From: Rhodocyclaceae bacterium
Lineage (GTDB): Bacteria > Pseudomonadota > Gammaproteobacteria > Burkholderiales > Rhodocyclaceae
Length of the DNA: 64,000 nt
Reading direction: 5' to 3'
Assembly: GCA_020445745.1 (NCBI GenBank)
Contig: JAGRGB010000029.1
Location: 62,001 to 126,000 of the forward strand
Shown: positions 8,919 through 15,758 of the stretch, in pieces
How positions within the stretch are numbered: position 1 is the first letter of the stretch
Layout: each line of letters starts with the position of its first letter
The notes under the pieces: model-generated
Databases searched by the model: none
Told to the model about the DNA's origin: nothing
Seen by the model: only the letters and a program-made list of their open reading frames with translations
Position numbers and translations under genes: made by a program

Positions 8919-9995
8919 TCAGTGTCGATGCCGGTGGTGGAGGTCCGGAAAGTGCGGGTGGGCATGATGCAGGGCTTGGTGCGTATGGACGTGGCGATGG
9001 GGCTCCCGCCCGTCCCAGGGAAAATCGTGCTCGTGCCGGTGATGCGCGTCATGGACGTGCATGTGCTCGTGGGTGAGTGGTTCGTGCAGATGCTCATGGT
9101 CGTGCCGCTCGGTCAGATGCAGCCAGACCCCGACGCCCATCAGGACAGTCGCCACCCAGAACTGCGGTGGCGTCGGTTCGCCGAGCATCACGATGCTGAG
9201 CGCGGCGCCCATGAAGGGTGCGGTGGAGAAATAGGCACCGGTCCGGGCGGCCCCCAGTTCTCGCAATGCCCGCACGAAGAGGACGAGGCTGACGCCGTAG
9301 CCGAGCAGGCCGACCGCCATCACCGCGCCGGCAAGCGACCCGCCAGGCAGCGGTTCGCCCAGCGCCCGCGCCAGCCCGAGGTTCGCCAGCCCGGCCACCA
9401 GCCCCTTGACGCCGGCGATGAACAGCGCATCCGAGGCGGAGACCCTGCGGGTGAGGTTGTTGTCGATGGCCCAGCATAGGCAGGCGCCGGCCACCGCCAG
9501 CGGTCCGGCCCAGCCACTGCCGGCGGCGCCGGGCGATGGCCAGGTCAGGGCGAGTCCGCCGGCGACGATCAGGCCCATGCCGAGGACGATGCGCCGGTCG
9601 GTGTGTTCCTTGAAGACGACCCAGGCCAGCACCGCGGTCAATACCGCTTCCAGGTTCAGCAGCAGCGAGGCGGTCCCCGCGCCGGTACGGGACAGGCCGA
9701 GCACCAGCAGCACCGGGCCGATGATGCCGCCGAAGACGATGGCGCCACCGAACCACAGCCAATCCGGGCCTGCAAGACCGCTCGGTTGCCAGCCCCGGTC
9801 GCGCACCCCACGGGCCGCGGTGAGTCCGAGACCGCTGCCGAGATAAAGCAGCCCGGCCAGCCCGACGGCCGGCAACTCGCCGACCAGCAATTTGACGAAC
9901 GGCGTGCTGGCGCCGAACAGCAGCGCGGCGCCCAGGGCCATGCCCGCCGCGCCCGGCATGGCTAGGCGACGCATCCGGGATTCCACGGCGGGCAT
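8919..9995 (-). CDS. EamA/DMT-family transporter with histidine-rich C-terminal tail
   Basis: 358 residues. The first 290 form two EamA repeats with about ten membrane helices (FGASTPFVKLLVGELPAVGL, GAGTASLLLNLEAVLTAVLA, GVKGLVAGLANLGLARAL, YFSTAPFMGAALSIVMLGEP). The last 70 residues are dominated by His, Asp and Glu (e.g. DHEHLHEPLTHEHMHVHDAH) and end HPHFPDLHHRHRH. Such tails bind Ni(II), Co(II) or Zn(II) in known exporters. Together with the CsoR/InrS-type repressor 20 bases upstream, this argues for metal export rather than metabolite export. The metal is not determined. The ATG at 9995 is adopted; a downstream ATG (MRRLAMPG) is an alternative. Confidence 0.88.
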   Translation of the reverse strand: MPAVESRMRRLAMPGAAGMALGAALLFGASTPFVKLLVGELPAVGLAGLLYLGSGLGLTAARGVRDRGWQPSGLAGPDWLWFGGAIVFGGIIGPVLLVLGLSRTGAGTASLLLNLEAVLTAVLAWVVFKEHTDRRIVLGMGLIVAGGLALTWPSPGAAGSGWAGPLAVAGACLCWAIDNNLTRRVSASDALFIAGVKGLVAGLANLGLARALGEPLPGGSLAGAVMAVGLLGYGVSLVLFVRALRELGAARTGAYFSTAPFMGAALSIVMLGEPTPPQFWVATVLMGVGVWLHLTERHDHEHLHEPLTHEHMHVHDAHHRHEHDFPWDGREPHRHVHTHQALHHAHPHFPDLHHRHRH

Positions 9996-10015
9996 TCCTC
10001 GCGAACGCTCATCGC

Positions 10016-10285
10016 CTAGAGGTACTTGGTGATCGCCTTGAATTCACGGACCGACTCGTCGGCGCCCTGCGCGACCTGGCGCACCACATGTTCGAGACAG
10101 TGGTCGATGTGATCGTGCACAAGGGTCTTCTTGGCGTTACAGATGGCGCTCTCGACCGCCTGGAGTTGCTGCGCGATGTCCACGCAAGAGCGGCCGTCTT
10201 CCAGCATCGCCACGATGCTGCGCAGATGGCCCTCGGCGCGCTTGAGGCGCTTGATGATTTCGGGGTGGGAAGCGTGGACCGTCAT
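10016..10285 (-). CDS. Metal-sensing repressor of the CsoR/RcnR/InrS family
   Basis: 89-residue all-helical DUF156 repressor. Counting from the ATG at 10285 and aligning to the family, the ligands fall on C (GRSCVDIAQQ), H and C (VHDHIDHCLEH): the Cys-His-Cys fingerprint shared by Cu(I)-sensing CsoR and Ni(II)-sensing InrS. RcnR has Cys-His-His. Extra histidines near the N-terminus (MTVHASHPE) fit the additional ligand of InrS and RcnR. A longer reading from 10390 is possible, but the internal ATG fits the family length. Neighbours are a His-rich exporter and HupE in the same direction, so nickel or cobalt is favoured over copper by context. An operator-like site lies directly upstream. Confidence 0.9.
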   Translation of the reverse strand: MTVHASHPEIIKRLKRAEGHLRSIVAMLEDGRSCVDIAQQLQAVESAICNAKKTLVHDHIDHCLEHVVRQVAQGADESVREFKAITKYL

Positions 10286-10295
10286 GTCGTTTGTC

Positions 10296-10311
10296 CTATC
10301 CAGGGGGATAG
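10296..10311 (-). promoter_or_regulatory. Operator-like palindrome for the CsoR/InrS-type repressor
   Basis: CTATCC-AGGG-GGATAG is a perfect 6-bp inverted repeat around a G tract; on the minus strand it reads CTATCCCCCTGGATAG. Operators of this family are G/C tracts flanked by AT-rich inverted repeats. It sits 11 bases upstream of the repressor ATG, where binding would block transcription of the whole metal cluster. Confidence 0.7.
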
Positions 10312-11003
10312 CATAGAAAACTCGATGACCGCCCGACTCGGGAAAGCTGGAGTTGCGATCGCTGGTCGGCCTAGGTTTCCGTGCGCCCACCTACTGCCGT
10401 AACGACCTTGTCCTTTCGCCGCCCCGTGACTAAACCCGGCCCACTTCCAGCGGCCGATTTGCTCTGAATCCAGGCGCCAATGGCGCAAACCATGCTTTGG
10501 CACTGCAAACGGCCTCTCTCTTCGCTTAGACCAATGTCCCCAATGGCCGCTTCGAAATGACTCGGCCGACAGCAACGGGTCGCTATGGAGAGATTTGCAT
10601 AGCGAACCTCAGCGGCCGGTCGGATGACCAGACGTTCGACGGTAGGACTCGGAGTTTAGCCGCAGCTGCTGGTGCCGTATCCGCCTGCTCGTCCACAACC
10701 GCCTTCAGGCTGTTGGCCAGTGTGATGTTCATCGTGGCCACGGTTCCAGACGATGGGGCTTGGCAAGATTGGAAAGGTCGCCACTCATCAGCATGTAGTC
10801 TGTTCGGCGCTTGCTGTCGGGCGGGCAAGCATGGTGGGCTGGCGGCAAGCGACACCGGTTGCGCGACTCGGGTGGCCTCCGGGCGGGTGGATCGGGGCTT
10901 GCTCCGGCGGCCCATGCTGCGCAAGCTGACCGTCGGCAACGGCCGCAACCGCCGCTGGTCATCCGTACTGATCGACTCCGCCGCACGAATTCCTTCCTTT
11001 CGC
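10312..11003. other. Gene-free stretch with a toxin-antitoxin remnant
   Basis: About 690 bases between the metal repressor and the channel gene. Apart from the parDE-like remnant (10592-10732), no frame looks coding. The open frame 10557-11024 (+) has no recognisable motif and lies antisense to the remnant. Confidence 0.55.
10592..10732 (-). pseudogene. Decayed parDE-type toxin-antitoxin remnant
   Basis: From an ATG at 10732 the minus strand reads MNITLANSLKAVVDEQ, almost the canonical start of ParD antitoxins (MNITLPDSLKAFVDEQ). The next family motif, GYGTSS, follows directly but in another frame, and a stop comes two codons later (TAA at 10656-10658). The deletion removes about four codons. 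About 25 bases further, a third frame reads LVIRPAAEVRYANL (10592-10630), like the start of ParE/RelE toxins. The rest of both genes is missing. Antitoxin identity is fairly secure; the toxin part is suggestive. Confidence 0.55.
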
Positions 11004-11435
11004 TCACTCCTGCCCCGGCCGTGACCAGAATCGCTCCATCGCGATATAGGTGTACGAGGCCGACCAGCCGATCAGCAGCAGGCCGTTCAGGGTCTCGGTG
11101 CTGGCCAGCAAGCGCAGCGCGCCGCCGGGCACCAGGTCGCCGTAGCCGAGCGAGGTGAAGGTCTCGCCGGAGAAGTAGAGCGCGTTGTCGAAGGCCAGCG
11201 TCGGCTCGCCGGCCAGCGACCCGGCGCCGAGGTGGACGAGCAGCAGGAAGGCGAGGGCGTACAGGGCGATCTCGACGACGTGGGCGACGAAGGCGCCGCC
11301 GAGGACGACCACCACCTTGAAGCGCGAACGCAGGGGCAGGGCGGGCAAGCGGCGGGCGAGCCAGGACAGGGCCTCGTAGTGGATCAGCGTGGTCAGGGCG
11401 AGCATCAGCACGCACACGGGTACGACGGTCAGCAT
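11004..11435 (-). CDS. Small potassium-channel-like membrane protein
   Basis: 143 residues with the two-helix ion-channel (Ion_trans_2) layout. Hydrophobic helices (VVPVCVLMLALTTLIHYEAL, FVAHVVEIALYALAFLLLVH) precede a pore helix and the selectivity-filter sequence TSLGYGDLVPGG, then a last membrane helix (LLLIGWSASYTYIAMERFW). There is no obvious regulatory domain. The ATG at 11435 follows GGGAGAG and overlaps the stop of the unknown ORF upstream by 7 bases, so it is probably the distal gene of the 13584-11004 operon. Confidence 0.87.
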   Translation of the reverse strand: MLTVVPVCVLMLALTTLIHYEALSWLARRLPALPLRSRFKVVVVLGGAFVAHVVEIALYALAFLLLVHLGAGSLAGEPTLAFDNALYFSGETFTSLGYGDLVPGGALRLLASTETLNGLLLIGWSASYTYIAMERFWSRPGQE

Positions 11436-11995
11436 TGATCTCTCCCAGGTTCGGCGCGGCCAGCGCGGCGGGTTCTGCGGGCGGGCGCGGGGCGCAGGTC
11501 CTTGTCCACGGCCCGCATCGCAGCCGGTTCGCCGGCGCGGACGGCAGCGCCGATGCGGTGCGTCTGGATGCCGTCGCCGGCCATCCCGGCGGCGAGCCTG
11601 CCTTCGCCGTCGAACTCCTGTCCGGCGCAGCATGCGATGGTGCCGACCGCCGCCACCGCCCCGCCGTCGGTTCGCCGCAAGTGCATCCCTTCCCTGATGA
11701 TGCGCAGGTTGTCGACACCGTCGAACTGGACCACGACGGCGTCGACGAGTTCGCAGCGCGGCACCCGGCCGGTGCGCCGGGCCAGGCCACTGCCGCACGG
11801 TTCCGCGCCGCCCTTCTGCACCCACTGCGGGTGCTGGTGAGGGTGGCGCTGCCGGCCAGGTGCGAGGCCGTGGCCGATGGCGGAGTTGCGCCCGGCGCGC
11901 AGAAACGGCCTGCCGGCCCGTGCCTGCGGCTCGAACGGCACCACCGCGTGGCCGCGCCCGGCTGCGGCCACCGCGTTTGCCGCGGCTGCCGTCAA
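11429..11995 (-). CDS. Unknown protein between the TPR regulator and the channel gene
   Basis: No recognised domain. The frame gives 188 residues and is locally protein-like in its second half: CELVDAVVVQFDGVDNLRII, then EGMHLRRTDGGAVAAV and GQEFDGEGRLAAGMAGDGIQ. Codon third positions are strongly G/C. The case for a real gene is the coupling: TTG at 11995 overlaps the upstream stop as TTGA, and its own TGA overlaps the channel gene ATG (ATGCTGA). GTG codons about 10-20 codons downstream are alternative starts. The N-terminal 70 residues are Arg/Ala-rich and could be untranslated. Function unknown. Confidence 0.45.
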   Translation of the reverse strand: MTAAAANAVAAAGRGHAVVPFEPQARAGRPFLRAGRNSAIGHGLAPGRQRHPHQHPQWVQKGGAEPCGSGLARRTGRVPRCELVDAVVVQFDGVDNLRIIREGMHLRRTDGGAVAAVGTIACCAGQEFDGEGRLAAGMAGDGIQTHRIGAAVRAGEPAAMRAVDKDLRPAPARRTRRAGRAEPGRDQC

Positions 11996-13584
11996 CCTGC
12001 CGGCACGCCGGCCAGCCGCAGGCCTTCGAGATAGCGATCGATGTGTTCGGCCTCGCGCAGGTAGAACAGCTTCTGGCGCGCGAACTCGATCGTGAAGCCG
12101 GGCATCTGCTGCAGCAGGTGTTCCCTGGCGCGTGCCGCGGCGGCGAGGTGGCCGGCGAGCGCCATCGCCACGCTGCGGTGCGCCCAGGCCCAGTACTGGC
12201 AGTTGGGAATGCCGGCGGCACGGTCGGTCCACGCCACCGCGGTGTCGTAGTCGCCCTTGAAGATCAGCGCCAGCGCGCCATAGGAGTAGAAGGCCCACAG
12301 CTGGGGGTCGTTGGGCGACAGCGCGATCGCCCGGTCGAAGCATTCGACGGCCTCGTCGTAGCGCTTCTCGTAGGCCAGCGAATCGCCGAGGCCGCAGTGG
12401 GCGGCGGCGAACGACGGATTCAGTTCGATCGCGGCCTGGTTCTCGGCGATGGCGTGGCGGTATTCGCGGCGCGCCAGCAGCACCCGGGCCCTGAGGGCAT
12501 GGAAGGTGGCATTCTGGCGGTCGATCTCCAGCGCCCGGTCGCAGGCCGCCAGTGCCTCGTCGAGCAGTTCGCGGGTCGGCGGGGTCTCCCAATACACCAT
12601 GCCGAGGATCAGCGCGTAGGCCCACCACGCGAAGGCCTCGCCGAACTGGGGGTCCAGCTCCTGGGCGCGGCGCAGCAGACGCTGCGCCTCGGTGTTGTCC
12701 GCTCCGGTGAACTTGAAGAAGTGGAAGATCCCGAGGTGGAAGCAGTCCCAGGCGTGCAGGTCGGGCGGGCGCGAGTGGATCAGCTTGCTGCGCTCGGAAA
12801 GGCCGATCTCGGGCTCCAGCCGCGCCGCGATCATCTCGGTGATCTCGTCCTGCAGCGCGAAGATGTCGGACATTTCGCGGTCGTAGCGCTCGGTCCAGCG
12901 ACTGTGGCCGCTGGCCGCGTCCACCAGTTGCACGGCGACGCGGATGCGGTTGCCGGCCCGCTGCACGCTACCCTCGACGAGGTAGGCCACCGACAGGATG
13001 CGACCGACCTCGCGCACGTCCACCGCTCGGCCCTTGAAGCCGAAGCTGGTGTTGCGGGCGACCACGTCGATCCAGCGGTGCTTGCACAGGCGGGCGATGA
13101 CGTCGGAGGTGATGCCGTCCGACAGGTATTCCTGCTCGGCATCGGAGGACAGGTTCACGAACGGCAGCACCGCCACTGCGGGCCGGCCGGCGGATGGGGC
13201 ACCCGGCGCCGGCTCGGCGGGCAGCGGTGCCGGATCCGCCGCCTCGGCGTCGGTGCGAATGTCTCCGTCGGCCTGGTCGCGCCGGACCTCGCCGGCGAAG
13301 CGAAAGCCCTTCTTGTGCACCGTGCGGATGTAGCGCTGGGCCTGGCCGTCGTCGCCGAGGGCCTGCCGTGCCGACTTGATGCGGCTGCTGACGGCGGCTT
13401 CGGACACCACCCGGCCGCGCCACACGACGTCGATGATCTCGTCCTTGGAGACCATCCGTCCGGCGTTTTCGATCAGCAGCAGCAGCAGCTCGATGACCTG
13501 CGGCTCGACGCGCAGCGGCTCGCCGTCGCGGGTCAGTTCGAAGCGGTCGGCGTCGAGCGAGAACTCGTCGAACAGATAGCGCAT
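11992..13584 (-). CDS. Winged-helix / FlgO-TolB-like / TPR transcriptional regulator (CadC-type DNA binding)
   Basis: 530 residues from the ATG at 13584 (MRYLFDEFSLDADRFEL). Residues 1-105 are an OmpR/CadC-type winged helix (PQVIELLLLLIENAGRMVSK, VVSEAAVSSRIKSARQALGD, YIRTVHKKGFRF). After a Pro/Ala linker, AVLPFVNLSSDAEQEYLSDG begins a periplasmic-TolB/FlgO-like module (about 150-280). The C-terminal 200 residues are TPR-like helical repeats (NPSFAAAHCGLGDSLAYEKR, DEAVECFDRAIALSPNDPQ). No membrane helix is evident, so it probably acts as a soluble one-component regulator. It is divergent from the DsrE gene, which may be a target, and leads the operon with the unknown ORF and the channel. Confidence 0.85.
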   Translation of the reverse strand: MRYLFDEFSLDADRFELTRDGEPLRVEPQVIELLLLLIENAGRMVSKDEIIDVVWRGRVVSEAAVSSRIKSARQALGDDGQAQRYIRTVHKKGFRFAGEVRRDQADGDIRTDAEAADPAPLPAEPAPGAPSAGRPAVAVLPFVNLSSDAEQEYLSDGITSDVIARLCKHRWIDVVARNTSFGFKGRAVDVREVGRILSVAYLVEGSVQRAGNRIRVAVQLVDAASGHSRWTERYDREMSDIFALQDEITEMIAARLEPEIGLSERSKLIHSRPPDLHAWDCFHLGIFHFFKFTGADNTEAQRLLRRAQELDPQFGEAFAWWAYALILGMVYWETPPTRELLDEALAACDRALEIDRQNATFHALRARVLLARREYRHAIAENQAAIELNPSFAAAHCGLGDSLAYEKRYDEAVECFDRAIALSPNDPQLWAFYSYGALALIFKGDYDTAVAWTDRAAGIPNCQYWAWAHRSVAMALAGHLAAAARAREHLLQQMPGFTIEFARQKLFYLREAEHIDRYLEGLRLAGVPAG

Positions 13585-13791
13585 CGGCACGGATCGGCAG
13601 TTCGGAAAACGGCGGGCGGGGCCCGCAAAGCCCCGGCGCAGGCGGGCTTTCGGCCAGATGTTAGGCCAATCTCCAGGAATTCTCCACAACAACACCGCTT
13701 CGGCTGCAAGTCCGGAGAGGCGGCTGTCCGTAGCATGAAGGTGCTCCCAGGAGCTTCATACGACAACCGACATCCACCCAGGAGAACAGTC

Positions 13792-14163
13792 ATGGAAACC
13801 ACCCCCCGCAGCCAGAAATTCCTCGTCAATTGTACCCACGGCGCCAACGACGTCGAACGCGCGACGATCGCCTTCATCCTCGCGGCGACATCCTCGAAGA
13901 CCGCCGAGACCGCCGTCTTCGCCACCGCCGATGCCGCCGACCTGTGCATCAAGGGGGGCGCCGACAGGCTCGCCGCCCACGGCTACGAGCCCCTCGACCA
14001 GCTGATGCGGCAATACCACGACAACGGCGGCATGATCTGGCTGTGCCCGGCCTGCGCCAAGGCGCGCGGCATCACCGCAGACGACCTGCGCGAAGGCGTC
14101 GAGATCGCCGGTGCGCCGCGCACGATGGCATTCCTCGACAGCGGTGCGCGAGTGCTCGCGTAA
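13792..14163 (+). CDS. DsrE/DsrF-family protein
   Basis: 123 residues from the ATG at 13792, preceded by AGGAGAACAGTC. It has the DsrE-like alpha/beta pattern: FLVNCTHGANDVERATIAFI at the start, ETAVFATADAADLCIKGGAD, then MIWLCPACAKARGITADDL with two cysteines (CPAC) where DsrE-fold sulfur carriers often hold their active Cys. It may carry or sense persulfide; no dsr partners are nearby. A stable hairpin (14179-14200) follows the stop. It is divergent from the winged-helix/TPR regulator and upstream of a decarboxylase and a cysteine synthase fusion, so a sulfur-related role is plausible but unproven. Confidence 0.85.
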   Translation: METTPRSQKFLVNCTHGANDVERATIAFILAATSSKTAETAVFATADAADLCIKGGADRLAAHGYEPLDQLMRQYHDNGGMIWLCPACAKARGITADDLREGVEIAGAPRTMAFLDSGARVLA

Positions 14164-14178
14164 GCCTCGACGGAATCG

Positions 14179-14200
14179 CCCCGGCCGAGCGCGGCCGGGG
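14179..14200 (+). terminator. GC-rich hairpin after the DsrE-like gene
   Basis: A perfect 8-bp stem CCCCGGCC-GAGCGC-GGCCGGGG lies 16 bases past the stop. No T-tract follows, so it may stabilise or attenuate rather than terminate before the decarboxylase gene. Confidence 0.4.
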
Positions 14201-14229
14201 CTGGCGACAAAGCGGAAGAGGGCGACATC

Positions 14230-15705
14230 ATGGAACAAGATCGGGCTGCATGCGGCGACCTGGGCCACTGGCTGGGGCGGATCGGCCGCGATCTCGACGA
14301 TTTCCTGAAGTTCGAGCACGGCGATGCGATGGCGCGGGCCGGCGACTGGCAGGCCGCGCTGGCGTGCCCGCTGCCGGAACGCGGCGTCGGCATCGAGGCG
14401 GTGACCGCGGAGATCGGGCGCTGGCTGATCGCCAACGGCTCGCAGATCCCCAATCCGGCGTCGAGCGCCTTCATCACCACCGGCGCCACCACGGTCGGCG
14501 CCCTGGCGACCGCGGCGGGGGCGATTGCCGCGCCGCAGCGCATCGGCCTGACCGCGTTCAACTTCCTCGAGGAGCTCTCGCTCGACTGGCTGGCCGAATT
14601 GTTCGAGCTGCCGGCCGGCATGAAGGGGCTCTACAGCAGTGGTGGCTCGGTGGCCAACCTGGTCGCCCTCGGCACGGCCCGTCAGGCCGCGTTCGAGGTG
14701 GTCGGCCGCGATCCGGCCCGCGACGGCATCGACCGCCCGGGCCGCGTGTTCGCCACCGCCGCCAGCCACCACACCATCCGCCGTGCCGCCGCGGTGCTCG
14801 GTCTCGGGCGCGACGCGGTGCGCCTGGTGGACGCCGACGAGTGCGGGCGGATGCGGGCCGAAGCCCTGCGCCGGGCGCTCGCGGCCTGCGATGACGCGCT
14901 GCCGGTGGCGGTGGTCGCCAACGCCGGCACCACCAACGCCGGTGCGATCGACGATCTCGCCGCGCTCGGCGACATCGCCCGCGAGCATCGGGTGTGGTTC
15001 CACGTCGATGGTGCCTACGGGCTGCCCGGCATTCTCGATCCCGAGGTCCGGCCGCTGTACCGCGGGCTCGAGCTCGCCGACTCGGTGATCGTCGATCCCC
15101 ACAAGTGGCTCGGCGCGCCGGTCGGCATCGGTGCCACCTTCGTGCGCGACCGCTCGCTGATGGCGCGGGCCTTCACCCAGACCGCCGCCGATTACCTCGA
15201 GGGTGCCTGTGAAGACGGCCGGGCGACCCATTCGATGGACAGCCTGGGCATTCCCTACGCCGATTTCGGTGTCGAGCTGTCGGCGCCGTGTCGCGGCGCG
15301 GTGGTTTGGGCGCTGCTGCGCGAGATCGGACGTGAGGGCCTGCGTGAGCGCATCTGCCGTCACAACGCGATGGCCCGCCATGTCGCGTGCCGCGCCGACG
15401 CCCACCCGGAACTCGAAGTGCTGCAGCGGCCGACCCTGTCGATCTGCTGTTTCCGTTATCGTGGCGACGGCACGGGTGATCTCGACGCGCTGAACCAGCG
15501 CCTGTACCGCGAGATGGTGCGGCGTGGCCGCGCGATGCCGAGCACCACGGTGATCAACGGCCGGCTGGCGATCCGGCCGTGCTTCGTCGGCGCCCGCGCG
15601 ACGATGATCCACGCCGACGAGCTGGTGGACGAGGTGATCGCGATCGGGCGCGAGCTGTGCGCCGGCGACGCCGCACTTGCGGCATCCGGACCAGTCAACG
15701 AATAG
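14230..15705 (+). CDS. PLP-dependent amino acid decarboxylase (group II)
   Basis: 491-residue cytoplasmic enzyme of the glutamate/aromatic-L-amino-acid decarboxylase family. Landmarks are the substrate-side segment NPASSAFITTGATTVG (variant of the usual HPxF), GLYSSGGSVANLVALGTARQ, ASHHTIRRAAAVLGLG with the PLP-stacking His, VANAGTTNAGAIDDL, WFHVDGAYGLPG with the PLP-binding Asp, and the Schiff-base Lys in SVIVDPHKWLGAP (about residue 290). The substrate cannot be read from sequence; aromatic amino acids, glutamate, aspartate and cysteine sulfinate are all used in this family. The next gene, a cysteine synthase fusion 53 bases downstream, makes a sulfur amino acid substrate worth testing. Confidence 0.92.
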   Translation: MEQDRAACGDLGHWLGRIGRDLDDFLKFEHGDAMARAGDWQAALACPLPERGVGIEAVTAEIGRWLIANGSQIPNPASSAFITTGATTVGALATAAGAIAAPQRIGLTAFNFLEELSLDWLAELFELPAGMKGLYSSGGSVANLVALGTARQAAFEVVGRDPARDGIDRPGRVFATAASHHTIRRAAAVLGLGRDAVRLVDADECGRMRAEALRRALAACDDALPVAVVANAGTTNAGAIDDLAALGDIAREHRVWFHVDGAYGLPGILDPEVRPLYRGLELADSVIVDPHKWLGAPVGIGATFVRDRSLMARAFTQTAADYLEGACEDGRATHSMDSLGIPYADFGVELSAPCRGAVVWALLREIGREGLRERICRHNAMARHVACRADAHPELEVLQRPTLSICCFRYRGDGTGDLDALNQRLYREMVRRGRAMPSTTVINGRLAIRPCFVGARATMIHADELVDEVIAIGRELCAGDAALAASGPVNE

Positions 15706-15758
15706 ACAGCCGACAGCGCGTGCTGCGGCGGCGCGGGACAGCCAACAGGAGAGCAGTG

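Noticed and set aside
9094-9762. Second minus-strand frame inside the DMT gene
   Set aside because: Out-of-frame shadow of the EamA gene; the real frame has clear membrane repeats.
10557-11024. 155-codon plus-strand frame
   Set aside because: Overlaps the parDE remnant on the other strand and has no recognisable pattern or ribosome binding site.
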